Below the pieces are notes generated by a model. The model had not been told where the DNA came from, made no database searches, and saw only the letters and a list, made by a program, of their open reading frames with translations. The translations under genes and the position numbers were made by a program. From Syntrophobotulus glycolicus DSM 8271 (lineage in GTDB: Bacteria; Bacillota; Desulfitobacteriia; Desulfitobacteriales; Syntrophobotulaceae), in NCBI RefSeq assembly GCF_000190635.1, contig NC_015172.1, positions 1,922,001 through 1,986,000 of the forward strand: a DNA stretch of 64,000 nt. Direction: 5' to 3'. Each line of letters opens with the position of its first letter. The stretch's first letter is position 1. Below, one piece after another: positions 41,569-50,166 of this stretch.

Positions 41569-42618
41569 TCATCTTTGCGAACTGTCAGGAAGCTCCGGCG
41601 CGACCAGGAACAAATATGTTTTTAACAGGACATTTTTCATAATGGCCGTCAGGGGAATGGCAACCAGCATTCCCAGCAAGCCGGCAAGCTTTTCCCCTGC
41701 CAGCAGAGAAAAGACAACTGTCAGTGGACGCAGCCCGACCTTATCGCTCATCAGCTTAGGATTAATGAGATTTCCGTCAATTTGTTGGACAATGAGGATC
41801 AGGACCAGGATCTTTACCGCCATTATTGGCGAATTGCTTAAGGCCAGCATCAAAGAAGGAACCGCTCCGATTAAAGGGCCAAAATAAGGAATAATATTGG
41901 TAATCCCGCAAATGATGCCGATGAGAAGCGCATATTCCGTCCCCAGCAAAGCAGCCCCTATCCCGATGATCACACCGACCAGGACAGCATCAATGAGATT
42001 ACCGTGAATATAATTGACAATAATCAAATTGATCTCTTTTAAGAGATGGCGCCAGCTGTTTCGGTATTTTCTTGGGACCAGCCAAATCATGGTTTGCGTC
42101 ATTCTTCTCCAGTCTGCCAGGAAATAAATCGCCAGAACCGGAGAAAGGACAAGGTAGGTCAGGGAAACAAGTATTCCCGGAATATCATTTAAAAAATTCA
42201 CCAGCCATCTGGTGGCAAAACCCTGAGCATAAATGATTTTTTCATCATAAAGCTTAATGACCTCCCCAGGAAGGCCTGCCTGCAAAAAACTCAGCTTGAT
42301 GCTCTCCATATATTTGAATAAATTGTCCATCATCTTGGGAAGCATAGCCGATAGTCTGCTCAATTCCAGGTATAACGCGGGCAATAAAACGAAAAAAACG
42401 AAAGCAAAAAAAACAATGATCGCGATAAAGACCAAAGCAATAGCATACTTTCGTCCAATTTTCTTTGCTTCCAGCCAGCATACCAGCGGGTTCAACAGGT
42501 AAGCCAAAACAAGGCCCAAAATAAACGGCCACATCATCTCCGTAAGCTGACTAAAAAGATATATCCCTAAAAACAACGTGAGAAGGATGAAAATCAGACG
42601 AATTCTTTTTCTGCGCAT
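41569..42618 (-). CDS. AI-2E family transporter (YtvI/PerM-like permease)
   Basis: 349 residues from ATG 42618, with TTGGGAGGAACA upstream. About eight hydrophobic segments; the family pieces WPFILGLVLAYLLNPLV, LSPVLAIYFLADW, GNLIDAVLVGVIIGIGAALL and ITNIIPYFGPLIGAVPS are clear. Substrate unknown; members move AI-2, ions or other solutes. Often found beside alaS in Clostridia. Confidence 0.88.
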   Translation of the reverse strand: MRRKRIRLIFILLTLFLGIYLFSQLTEMMWPFILGLVLAYLLNPLVCWLEAKKIGRKYAIALVFIAIIVFFAFVFFVLLPALYLELSRLSAMLPKMMDNLFKYMESIKLSFLQAGLPGEVIKLYDEKIIYAQGFATRWLVNFLNDIPGILVSLTYLVLSPVLAIYFLADWRRMTQTMIWLVPRKYRNSWRHLLKEINLIIVNYIHGNLIDAVLVGVIIGIGAALLGTEYALLIGIICGITNIIPYFGPLIGAVPSLMLALSNSPIMAVKILVLILIVQQIDGNLINPKLMSDKVGLRPLTVVFSLLAGEKLAGLLGMLVAIPLTAIMKNVLLKTYLFLVAPELPDSSQR

Positions 42619-42631
42619 TGTTCCTCCCAAT

Positions 42632-42666
42632 AAAAAAAGGTTGGTGTTATAATTACCCAACCTTTT
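42632..42666 (-). terminator. Rho-independent terminator after the zinc-ribbon gene
   Basis: Arms AAAAGGTTGG (42635-42644) and CCAACCTTTT (42657-42666), loop 12, then a T-run on the minus strand. It ends the isc transcript just before the permease SD. Confidence 0.82.
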
Positions 42667-42708
42667 GCACAATATCCCACTTGTTTTGAAAATCTATCCG
42701 GATCTGTT

Positions 42709-42918
42709 CTATTCCGCCGTAGTCTGCACTGTCCGATCAAGATATGCGTCATTTTCAAGATAAAAATCTTCCCAAGCCACAAGGCCGCCTTCCTCGTCCA
42801 AGTCATACACTACGATTTTGTCTGTATGGCTGTTAAATTCCACACAACAATTCCAGCAGTAGTACTGATCGACACCCACTTTTCCTATGGAACGGCCTCC
42901 ACAAACAGGACAAGTCAT
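42709..42918 (-). CDS. Small zinc-ribbon protein
   Basis: 69 residues. MTCPVCGGRSIGKVGVDQYYCWNCCVEF gives two CxxC pairs about 15 apart, a classical zinc ribbon; the acidic C-terminal 40 residues (YDLDEEGGLVAWEDFYLEND) have no match I know. It is 5 bases downstream of the PRC-barrel gene and last in the isc operon. A role in metal or RNA binding is possible but unproven. Confidence 0.65.
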   Translation of the reverse strand: MTCPVCGGRSIGKVGVDQYYCWNCCVEFNSHTDKIVVYDLDEEGGLVAWEDFYLENDAYLDRTVQTTAE

Positions 42919-42923
42919 TGGGC

Positions 42924-43379
42924 TTACCCCCCTTCAATGACGATGACATCCTTTCCTTCCAGTAAAATATTCTTTTCTAAAATCGCTTGTCTGCCATTAA
43001 GTAAATCGGCAAATAACCCGTCGGAGAGCTCATAGCCAAGGATTTCCTGCCAGCCTTCATCCAAAAAAACATCAACGATACAGCCCTTGACCGTGCCATC
43101 ACAGTTATATACTGTGCCACCGGATTTTTCCAACCAGCTGTTTCCTCTCAATTCCGGTGAGCCGGAGCAATCGGCGACAATGAAGTCGTCATTAATCTGA
43201 ACCAGATCCTGCCTGAGAATACCTGGAGAACCTCCGCTAAACAGAGAATCTGTTTCCAAGATTATGCCGATCAATCTGTTGGCCTGGTCATCTATGATGA
43301 GATCCTTGACATGTCCCATTTGAGCCCCGGTTTTCTGATTTAAGACTGGTGTCCCCATAATTTCACGGATTCTACGCAT
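42924..43379 (-). CDS. PRC-barrel domain protein
   Basis: 151 residues from ATG 43379 (GGCAGGATG upstream). Two PRC-barrel-like halves: GTPVLNQKTGAQMGHVKDLIIDDQANRLIGIIL and GGTVYNCDGTVKGCIVDVFLDEGWQEILGYELSDG. PRC barrels bind RNA or proteins (RimM and photosynthetic reaction-centre H subunit are relatives). Small clostridial ones are often near sporulation or Fe-S genes; the role is unknown. Confidence 0.82.
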   Translation of the reverse strand: MRRIREIMGTPVLNQKTGAQMGHVKDLIIDDQANRLIGIILETDSLFSGGSPGILRQDLVQINDDFIVADCSGSPELRGNSWLEKSGGTVYNCDGTVKGCIVDVFLDEGWQEILGYELSDGLFADLLNGRQAILEKNILLEGKDVIVIEGG

Positions 43380-43450
43380 AATCATCCTGCCTAAAATATT
43401 CACTACAAGATAATTTTCCCAATTGGACGGTTTTTATTCATCAGATACCT

Positions 43451-43825
43451 TTATACTTTGGTTTTTTTTTCATAGTAATCTTTAATCGCCGCATGAACAG
43501 CATCTGCCGCCAGATTGGAGCAGTGCATTTTTACTGGCGGCAGGCCGTCCAATGCTTCGGCAACAGCCGCATTTGTAACGTTCATCGCTTCTTCAACTGT
43601 TTTTCCTTTTACCATTTCCGTCACCATACTGCTGGTGGCGACCGCAGCACCACAACCAAAAGTTTTAAATTTAACATCCTTAATAATATCGTCCTCAATG
43701 TCCAGAAAAATCTGCATGATATCTCCACATTTGGCATTACCGACTGTGCCTACACCATTGGCATTTTCCAGTTCACCGACATTTCTGGGATTGCTAAAAT
43801 GATCCAATACTTTATCAGAATACAT
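43451..43825 (-). CDS. iscU: Iron-sulfur cluster scaffold IscU/NifU-like
   Basis: 124 residues from ATG 43825 (AAGGAGC SD). Three scaffold cysteines: NAKCGDIMQIF with the nearby Asp, FGCGAAVATSSM and MHCSNLAADAV. Clusters are built here from sulfide supplied by IscS. Distance to iscS is 95 bases. Confidence 0.94.
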   Translation of the reverse strand: MYSDKVLDHFSNPRNVGELENANGVGTVGNAKCGDIMQIFLDIEDDIIKDVKFKTFGCGAAVATSSMVTEMVKGKTVEEAMNVTNAAVAEALDGLPPVKMHCSNLAADAVHAAIKDYYEKKTKV

Positions 43826-43920
43826 ATGATTATCGCTCCTTATTCCATTATCCAATATTATGATTTGAATATACTTTGAAAATATGAATCTTAAAAAAAA
43901 TTTTTATATCCCGATCCAAA

Positions 43921-45090
43921 TCAGTTGGCCTGATTAAAGAGAGGGGACATCTGCCTCAACCGATTGACAATTTTAGGCAATTCCGCAATCAAATAATCAA
44001 TTTCTTCTTCCGTATTTTGCCTTCCCAGGGAAAATCTCAGTGATCCATGGGCAATTTCATGGGATAAACCCATGGCCAGCAAAACATGAGAAGGATCCAG
44101 GGAGCCGGATGTACAGGCTGAACCGCTGGAAGCGGCAATCCCCAGCATATCCAGACTAAGCAAGAGGGATTCCCCTTCAACAAAAAAGATACTGACATTG
44201 ACATTATGGGGCAGGCGTCTTTCCCCTATGGGACCATTCACTTTTACATCAGGAATCGTTGAAGTAATCCCTGCTAAAAGCTTGTCCCTGAGATAAACCA
44301 TCCTGTCATGTTCTTCCTTCATCCTTAAACCGGCCAATTCGCAGGCTTTGCCAAAACCGACAATACCGGGAGCGTTTTCTGTTCCCGAGCGGATTTTTCT
44401 TTCCTGCCCTCCACCCAAAACCAGTGGAGAAATTCTTATTCCTTTCCGAATATAAAGAGCCCCAACACCCTTCGGACCATAAATTTTGTGGCTGGAAATC
44501 GTCAGTAAGTCAATGTTCATTTCCTTGACATTGATCGGAACTTTACCTAAAGATTGTACGGCGTCAACGTGGAAGAGAATATCTTTCTCCCTGGCTATTT
44601 GACCGATCTCAGAAATAGGCTGGATCGTACCGACTTCGTTATTGGCATGCATTATACTGATCAGAATCGTATCCGGCCTTATGGCTTCAGATACAGCCTC
44701 AACGGAAACAAATCCTTCAGAATCGACAGGGATAATCGTAAGCTCAAAACCATTTTTAGCCAGGTGTTCGCAGGTATCCAAAACTGCGTGGTGTTCAACG
44801 GCGGAAGTAATGATATGCCTGCCTTTATTGGAACGGGTCTTTGCCGCCCCCTGAATCGCCAGATTGTCCGCCTCCGTACCGCCGCTGGTAAAAATTATTT
44901 CTTTGAAGTCTGCCCCGACCAAAGCGGCTACCTGGTTTCTGGCCTCTTCAATCCCTTTCCGAACCTCCCGGCCAAAAGAATGGACACTGGAAGGATTCCC
45001 ATAGTATTCTACATAATACTTCATCATCAGTTCTGCTACTTCAGGATCCGTTGGCGTGGTTGCGCTGTGATCCAGATATATTCTATTCAT
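43921..45090 (-). CDS. iscS: Cysteine desulfurase IscS/NifS
   Basis: 389 residues, PLP enzyme. GGTEADNLAIQG, HHAVLDTC (His stacking on PLP), the Schiff-base lysine in SSHKIYGPKGVGALY, and the active-site Cys loop SSGSACTSGSLDPSHVL. It supplies sulfur to IscU and probably to tRNA thiolation. Seventeen bases after the rrf2 gene. Confidence 0.96.
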   Translation of the reverse strand: MNRIYLDHSATTPTDPEVAELMMKYYVEYYGNPSSVHSFGREVRKGIEEARNQVAALVGADFKEIIFTSGGTEADNLAIQGAAKTRSNKGRHIITSAVEHHAVLDTCEHLAKNGFELTIIPVDSEGFVSVEAVSEAIRPDTILISIMHANNEVGTIQPISEIGQIAREKDILFHVDAVQSLGKVPINVKEMNIDLLTISSHKIYGPKGVGALYIRKGIRISPLVLGGGQERKIRSGTENAPGIVGFGKACELAGLRMKEEHDRMVYLRDKLLAGITSTIPDVKVNGPIGERRLPHNVNVSIFFVEGESLLLSLDMLGIAASSGSACTSGSLDPSHVLLAMGLSHEIAHGSLRFSLGRQNTEEEIDYLIAELPKIVNRLRQMSPLFNQAN

Positions 45091-45106
45091 CCGTCAATAC
45101 CTCCAT

Positions 45107-45616
45107 TTATTTTTTGCTGTCTTTATCCTTTATCTTATAATCTTGATTGGCTTCTATTTTAAAGATCTCGTCCAGATTGGCCATCGATCCCTTTTCAGCT
45201 TCCTGCACCAAATCAGCAAGGGAAATGGAATCAACCAAGTCATTGATTGAATCACTGACTCTTACCCATACTTCTCTGGTCAGACAGAAATTGGTTTTTT
45301 CACAGCAGTTCTCGGTTTTTTGGCCGGAACATTCCACTGGGGCAATAGGCCCTTCCAGTGCCCTGATGATATCTCCGACTATGATATCTTCAGTTTTTTT
45401 AGCCAGAATATAACCTCCCTGCGCACCGCGGATACTTTTTACCATACCTGCTTTACGCAGATCAGGAACCAACTGTTCTAAGTAATGTTCAGATAACTTC
45501 TGTCTGTCTGCTACGCTTTTTAAGGAGATCGGCTCATTGTTGGAGTGTAAGGCCAAATCGACCATTAACTGAACTCCATAGCGGCCTCTTGTCGAAAATC
45601 TCACCCTTTTCTTCAC
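45107..45616 (-). CDS. Rrf2 family regulator (IscR-like)
   Basis: 169 residues; GTG start at 45616. N-terminal winged helix STRGRYGVQLMVDLALHS, SLKSVADRQKLSEHYLEQLV and VKSIRGAQGGYIL. A cysteine cluster (ECSGQKTENCCEKTNFC, four Cys) fits a 2Fe-2S site. It leads the iscS-iscU operon, so it probably represses it when clusters are plentiful, as IscR does. CymR is the alternative, but that family lacks these cysteines. Confidence 0.88.
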   Translation of the reverse strand: MKKRVRFSTRGRYGVQLMVDLALHSNNEPISLKSVADRQKLSEHYLEQLVPDLRKAGMVKSIRGAQGGYILAKKTEDIIVGDIIRALEGPIAPVECSGQKTENCCEKTNFCLTREVWVRVSDSINDLVDSISLADLVQEAEKGSMANLDEIFKIEANQDYKIKDKDSKK

Positions 45617-45661
45617 CCCGCTCCCATCTGAATAAACTGCCTTTGCCGCAAATCTAATTAT

Positions 45662-45690
45662 ATCCTACTAAACCAATCGGAATTTGTCAA
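45662..45690 (-). promoter_or_regulatory. Promoter of the rrf2-iscS-iscU operon
   Basis: Minus strand TTGACA (45685-45690), 17 bases, TAGGAT (45662-45667), 45 bases before the GTG. A downstream TATAAT (45657-45662) has a spacer of 22, too long. Confidence 0.6.
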
Positions 45691-45714
45691 TAAACTTCTT
45701 TAACGTAAACTTTC

Positions 45715-45743
45715 TTCAACATGTCCTTCTTCTTTGGTATAAT
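45715..45743 (+). promoter_or_regulatory. Promoter of rarA
   Basis: TTCAAC (45715-45720), 17 bases, TATAAT (45738-45743). Transcription would begin near 45750, which excludes an in-frame ATG at 45721 and supports the start at 45775. Confidence 0.75.
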
Positions 45744-45774
45744 ATCATTACTTCAAATAAATGAGGGATATCTA

Positions 45775-47079
45775 ATGGATTTATTTTCAGCATCTTTTGA
45801 TTCAGGTAAAATAGCCCCCCTGGCTGAACGTATGCGTCCACAAGGCTTTGCGGACTTTATCGGTCAGGAAGAAATATTGGGCCCGGGCAAGCTTCTCCGC
45901 CGGGCTATCGAGGCCGACCGCATAGGTTCCATTATCCTGTTCGGCCCTCCGGGATCAGGCAAAACATCCATAGCCCAGATCATTGCCAATCATACTTCAT
46001 CCGATTTTGTCAGAATTAATGCCGTCTCGGCAGGGGCAAAAGAGCTGCGGGCGATCATCGACCAGGCCGAGGAAAAGCTTAAGCTTTACGGTCAGAAGAC
46101 ACTGGTGTTCTGCGACGAAGTTCACCGTTTTAATAAAGGACAGCAGGATATTCTGCTCCCTGCTGTGGAAAAGGGTCTCATCAATTTCATTGGCGCGACT
46201 ACCGAAAATCCTTATTTCGAGCTGAATTCCGCTCTCCTCAGCCGCTCATCCCTGTTCCGGCTTCGGTCCCTGAATGAGGAGGATATAAAAAGAGGCATTT
46301 CCCAGGCCCTGAATGATCCGGTAAAGGGGCTGGGAAACTACAAAACAAATGTCAGTCCGGAAGCACTGGCTTTTTGGGCGGGTTTTGCCAACGGGGATTT
46401 GCGCAGGGCCTTAAATGCTTTGGAATTAGCCGTCCTCACAACTCAGCCTGTTGAAGGTATCCGAACAGTAGATTTAGAAACAGCCAAAGAATCGATTCAA
46501 GAAAGAGCCTGCCTTTATGATAAAAAAGGCGATAATCATTATGATATGATCTCGGCAATGATCAAAAGCATGCGCGGCTCCGATCCTGATGCCGCCTTAT
46601 ACTGGTTTGCCCTGATCCTGGAATCGGGCGAAGACCCCCGCTTCGTCATGCGCAGAATCATCATCCATGCTTCAGAGGATGTCGGCCTGGCTGATCCGAT
46701 GGTCATGCTCCAGGCTCACGCTGCGGCCAACGCCCTGGAATGGATCGGTATGCCTGAAGCCAGGATTCCCATGGTTCAGGCTGTTTTAGCAATCGCCAAT
46801 GCCCCCAAGAGCAATTCCGTCGTCACCGCAATGCATAAGGTCTTTGCTTATGCCAAAGCCAATCCCCAGGCCCAGGTCCCTCTCCATTTAAGGGATTCTC
46901 ACTATCCTGGGGCTTCCCAGCTTGGTCACGGCACCGGCTATCTTTATCCCCACTCTTATCCGGGCAGCTGGGTAGAACAAGCCTATCTGCCTGAAAGCCA
47001 TCAACATGTCCAATTTTATGAGCCAACGGGAAAAGGCGCTGATCATAACCGGGGACGGGCAGAGAAAGAGAAGAAATAG
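45775..47079 (+). CDS. rarA: Replication-associated recombination protein RarA (MgsA)
   Basis: 434 residues from ATG 45775 (GAGGGATATC upstream). Clamp-loader-like AAA+ ATPase: GPPGSGKTSIAQII (Walker A), VFCDEVHRFNKGQQD (Walker B), GATTENPYFELNSALLSR (sensor 1), NGDLRRALNALELAV (sensor 2), and a C-terminal tetramerisation domain with LRDSHYPGASQLGHGTGYLYPHSY. It acts at stalled replication forks. Divergent from the isc operon. Confidence 0.95.
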   Translation: MDLFSASFDSGKIAPLAERMRPQGFADFIGQEEILGPGKLLRRAIEADRIGSIILFGPPGSGKTSIAQIIANHTSSDFVRINAVSAGAKELRAIIDQAEEKLKLYGQKTLVFCDEVHRFNKGQQDILLPAVEKGLINFIGATTENPYFELNSALLSRSSLFRLRSLNEEDIKRGISQALNDPVKGLGNYKTNVSPEALAFWAGFANGDLRRALNALELAVLTTQPVEGIRTVDLETAKESIQERACLYDKKGDNHYDMISAMIKSMRGSDPDAALYWFALILESGEDPRFVMRRIIIHASEDVGLADPMVMLQAHAAANALEWIGMPEARIPMVQAVLAIANAPKSNSVVTAMHKVFAYAKANPQAQVPLHLRDSHYPGASQLGHGTGYLYPHSYPGSWVEQAYLPESHQHVQFYEPTGKGADHNRGRAEKEKK

Positions 47080-47259
47080 AAACTGGTTTTATTCTAAATT
47101 ACAGGTATCTTTGTTTAACAGCTCTGGTAAACAATCATTCTTATTGTAAGGATATGACGGCATTATCCCTTACGGTGCTTTCAGGAGTAAATCTTTATTC
47201 TTTTCTGTTGGTTGAGTGCATATGTCCGACATGCTAACGACCAAACAAGCTGTGATAAA

Positions 47260-47946
47260 CTAACGTTTCTTTTTCTTTTCCGGCTTGCCGCCGGACTCGA
47301 GCTTGATCTTTAGCTGATCTAAAGCCTGGAGCTCCGAGCTGTTGAGCGTTTCTTCCAATTTTGGCCCATCCAGATCTGCCATGCTGGCCAAACTTTCCAC
47401 ATAAGAATCTCTCAGACGGGGGTTTATTTCCACTAGCTGATAGCTATCCTTTATTCCGGTACGCAGTTGATCTCTTTTGACCAGGATGTCTTGTTCGTCC
47501 TCTTGATTCCTTTGAACAGTATTTTGGGGACTGCCTTTTCCTGAATTTTTTATTTGTCCCGGTTGAGACTTCTTCTTTTGTAAGTGTTTTTTCTTTAAGT
47601 CTTCTTGATCATCCAGCTCACTTTTTTCTTTCATCAGTTTTTTGTCGTGAATTAACTCGCTTTTTCTCGGATTAGATCCTCTGGTCTCAATCCACTTTTT
47701 TATAGCCTTGGGATTCTTGGTCACGATGAACGCTTCCTGAACAGAACCTCCGCTTTTCAGAAGGATTTTACAGCCGGTTGCGGTTTCATATTTATAGACC
47801 GGACCACTTTCCGAAGAATGGGTCACATCAATCACCCCGGGAATAATATCGGTTACTTCCGGCAGCTTGCTTAACTCCTCCAGCCATTCCAGAGCCTTTT
47901 CCAAAATGCCATGCTCTCTTTTGACTTTGTTGCGCCTGAATTTCAT
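47260..47946 (-). CDS. DUF2103-like protein with a long charged extension
   Basis: 228 residues; ATG 47946 preferred, but a TTG 6 bases earlier is possible. The first 95 residues (KALEWLEELSKLPEVTDIIPGVI, TGCKILLKSGGSVQEAFIVT) resemble DUF2103, a small domain described as metal-binding though no ligand is obvious here. Residues 95-155 are a low-complexity Lys/Glu/Gln stretch and the tail ends in KKKKR. Six bases after the phosphodiesterase gene. Confidence 0.55.
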   Translation of the reverse strand: MKFRRNKVKREHGILEKALEWLEELSKLPEVTDIIPGVIDVTHSSESGPVYKYETATGCKILLKSGGSVQEAFIVTKNPKAIKKWIETRGSNPRKSELIHDKKLMKEKSELDDQEDLKKKHLQKKKSQPGQIKNSGKGSPQNTVQRNQEDEQDILVKRDQLRTGIKDSYQLVEINPRLRDSYVESLASMADLDGPKLEETLNSSELQALDQLKIKLESGGKPEKKKKR

Positions 47947-47952
47947 ACACAA

Positions 47953-48462
47953 TTAACCCCGTCCAAAGAAAATATGGTTCATCCGGATCGCTTTTTCTTT
48001 ATTTTCAGCTTCTTCATTGATGGTTAATATTCCTATGGAATAATACTCTTGTCCCCTTTTTTGGGTAGGGGAACCCGGATTGAAAAGGATCACTCCATTG
48101 CGGACTTCCTGATAGGGAATGTGGCTGTGTCCAAAAACAATGATATCCACCTGGTCGCCGTCAAATAGATGATAGGCACGATCAGGGGTGTCTTTTCCTG
48201 CACCCAAATGTCCGTGGGTTAAACCGATTTTAAATTTTCCACAACACAGAACGCGCTTGGATGGCAGTCCCTCTATATTCCGGTCACAATTGCCCAGGAC
48301 GGCATATACTGGGGCAATTAAAGCTAAGTCGCGTAATAAGTCCTCAGTCAAAATATCTCCGGCATGAAGAATGATCTCCGTATCCGCAAGGCTTTCCCAG
48401 ACCTGGCGCGGTAATATCCCGCCCGCGGACAAATGTGTATCAGATAAAATACCGATCTTCAT
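47953..48462 (-). CDS. YfcE/MJ0936 family metallophosphoesterase
   Basis: 169 residues. Metal-binding motifs in order: GILSDTHL (DxH), HAGDILT (GD), LGNCDRN (GNCD), THGHLG (GH) and FGHSHIP (GHxH). Family enzymes hydrolyse phosphodiesters in vitro. Commonly placed after rph/xanthosine-triphosphatase genes in Clostridia; here it leads a two-gene unit with the DUF2103-like gene. Confidence 0.92.
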   Translation of the reverse strand: MKIGILSDTHLSAGGILPRQVWESLADTEIILHAGDILTEDLLRDLALIAPVYAVLGNCDRNIEGLPSKRVLCCGKFKIGLTHGHLGAGKDTPDRAYHLFDGDQVDIIVFGHSHIPYQEVRNGVILFNPGSPTQKRGQEYYSIGILTINEEAENKEKAIRMNHIFFGRG

Positions 48463-48530
48463 CTTGTCCCCTGCCTTATTTTTTTATTCACTTACAAAAT
48501 ATTAACATATTTTTTTGTTTTTTTGGAAAA

Positions 48531-48562
48531 ATAAAAACAGGGCGGCTATCCCCTGTTTTTTT
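48531..48562. terminator. Bidirectional-looking rho-independent terminator
   Basis: Arms AAAACAGGG (48534-48542) and CCCTGTTTT (48551-48559), loop 8, with A/T runs on both sides. It directly follows the stop of the hypothetical gene at 48561 and ends that minus-strand transcript. Confidence 0.83.
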
Positions 48563-48911
48563 AACGATATTGAAATCTAATCGATTTTCTGATTTCATTG
48601 GCTACCCGCCACGTCTCCTGTAAGTGAGGGGTCAACAACTCAACTTTGCCACTGTTGCGATCCACTAAAATATCCGGTGAACCGGTATTGTCTATTTTTT
48701 TGTTGACATGTCGAATATCTATCGCTATTTTATCCTCATCAAACAATGGCGGTGAAAAATAATTCAGGACTTCTTCGGTGGCCTCAATCAATTCTATAAC
48801 CTCATCTTCAGGATAACCATCCCTCAGCAATATTTCCTTAACCTGAGACAAAGAATGATCTAACGTGAGAAGCATTTGGGCACGTTGGATCAATTCTGGA
48901 TTGATATCCAT
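48561..48911 (-). CDS. Hypothetical protein, 116 residues
   Basis: From ATG 48911 (AAGAGGTG SD 5 bases upstream). The first half is helical with a UBA/CUE-like feel (HSLSQVKEILLRDGYPEDEVIELIEATEEVL). The second half has a short beta segment (GSPDILVDRNSGKVELLTP). No cysteines, no membrane segment, no catalytic signature. I do not recognise it. Its own transcript is closed by the terminator that touches its stop. Confidence 0.65.
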   Translation of the reverse strand: MDINPELIQRAQMLLTLDHSLSQVKEILLRDGYPEDEVIELIEATEEVLNYFSPPLFDEDKIAIDIRHVNKKIDNTGSPDILVDRNSGKVELLTPHLQETWRVANEIRKSIRFQYR

Positions 48912-49073
48912 TGTCACACCTCTTTTCAGACTTCTTTACATTTTGACATTTGTTCTATTTCTTTGTTAAGTTATTTTCATTTTCCCCTATTTGTTCCTGT
49001 GCGATACTGATACTTTTTTACTTACTTGGTGTTCTTGCCCATAATATATTCTATATTCATCAAAGAGGTTATT

Positions 49074-49517
49074 ATGGAAAAAATATTTCAGCTGCCCTTT
49101 ATCCTCGCTGCCTTATCCGGAGCCATCATGGCCGGACAAGGCACCTTAAATTCTCAGCTCAGCCAAAAGACATCCCTTATTTCTTCGACTTTGGCGATTC
49201 ATCTCGTTGGCACAATCGGGATATTAATCGCAGTTCTTTTGCTTAAAGAACCGGTACTGACGCATCACTGGCGGCAGATCCCCTGGTACCTCTATCTCGG
49301 CGGGATCCTCGGCATCTGTATCATTGTTTTAGTATCTGTCTCAATCTCTAAAATGGGGGTCTGCAATGCGACAACGGCAATTATTATCGGGCAGGTAAGC
49401 ACTGCGGTAATCATTGACCATCTCGGGCTATTCGGTACGCATAAAATCCCCTGGAGTCCCTGGCAGCTTGCGGGCTTAGCTCTTTTTGCCTTGGGAGCTA
49501 AATTACTTTTTCGTTAA
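49074..49517 (+). CDS. DMT superfamily transporter (DUF606/YdcZ family)
   Basis: 147 residues from ATG 49074 (AAAGAGG SD 5 bases upstream). Five hydrophobic segments: FILAALSGAIMAGQGTLNSQ, AIHLVGTIGILIAVLLL, YLGGILGICIIVLVSVSI, ATTAIIIGQVSTAVIIDHLG and LAGLALFALGAKLLF. The YdcZ family usually acts as paired half-transporters; no partner is adjacent. Substrate unknown. It converges with the next gene, and the two stops overlap by 4 bases. Confidence 0.85.
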   Translation: MEKIFQLPFILAALSGAIMAGQGTLNSQLSQKTSLISSTLAIHLVGTIGILIAVLLLKEPVLTHHWRQIPWYLYLGGILGICIIVLVSVSISKMGVCNATTAIIIGQVSTAVIIDHLGLFGTHKIPWSPWQLAGLALFALGAKLLFR

Positions 49518-50008
49518 ATCGATCCCCCGCCCGCATTAATTGTATTTAAATTACTGATGATTGCAAAAACTTCATTACTGACGACATATTTGTGAACTTT
49601 ACCATTTTCAGCGATAATAATAGTAGCTTTCTTTTCATTTTGTTGATCATTCGCTATAATTTTCATTAGAAAGGTGTATGTTTCCAAAGACATTTTTAGT
49701 TGTTTGAATTCTCCGTCGGCGACAAACACCACCCAATAGCCTTCTGTAAATTCACTTTCTCCGTAAACAGAACTGTAGACGTCCGGTAATTGTGGGGTTG
49801 TCGGTTCTGTCACTGTTGATGTCGGAAGCGATATTTCGTTGACATCAGCAGACTCTTTTATTGGGCTCGTCAAGGCAGAATAAATGCTTTGGTATAAACT
49901 GGGGAACAAAAGATAGCCCACTACTCCCACGATGACTACCCAAATTGCTACCGCCTGGATATCGGTCCATATTTCATTACGTGGGGGACGTCCCCATGAG
50001 TTCCGCAT
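49514..50008 (-). CDS. Hypothetical membrane-anchored protein
   Basis: 164 residues from ATG 50008 (GAGGTGGGTGAA upstream). A short cytoplasmic N-terminus, one membrane helix (AVAIWVVIVGVVGYLLFPSLY), a Thr/Pro/Ser-rich linker (LPTSTVTEPTTPQLP), then a soluble domain (EGYWVVFVADGEFKQLKMSL, ATIIIAENGKVHKYVVSN). Probably faces outside. No known family. It ends 4 bases inside the convergent transporter gene. Confidence 0.65.
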   Translation of the reverse strand: MRNSWGRPPRNEIWTDIQAVAIWVVIVGVVGYLLFPSLYQSIYSALTSPIKESADVNEISLPTSTVTEPTTPQLPDVYSSVYGESEFTEGYWVVFVADGEFKQLKMSLETYTFLMKIIANDQQNEKKATIIIAENGKVHKYVVSNEVFAIISNLNTINAGGGSI

Positions 50009-50166
50009 TTCACCCACCTCATAGTATTTATACGTGGATATTCAGATGAATATGATGAATAATTGTTTTGTGCGGGCTAAGTTTAATCAGGTTGAAAATG
50101 CGATGAGTCACCATTAACAGACTATACTGATGTGTGATTTTTAGATAAAGATCTTTGAGGTGTTTA

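Noticed and set aside
45657-45662. TATAAT as the -10 of the isc operon
   Set aside because: It is 22 bases from the perfect TTGACA; TAGGAT at 17 bases fits better.
47080-47259. Small plus-strand ORF after rarA (ATG at about 47154, 27 codons)
   Set aside because: Weak SD and no conserved pattern; composition is random.
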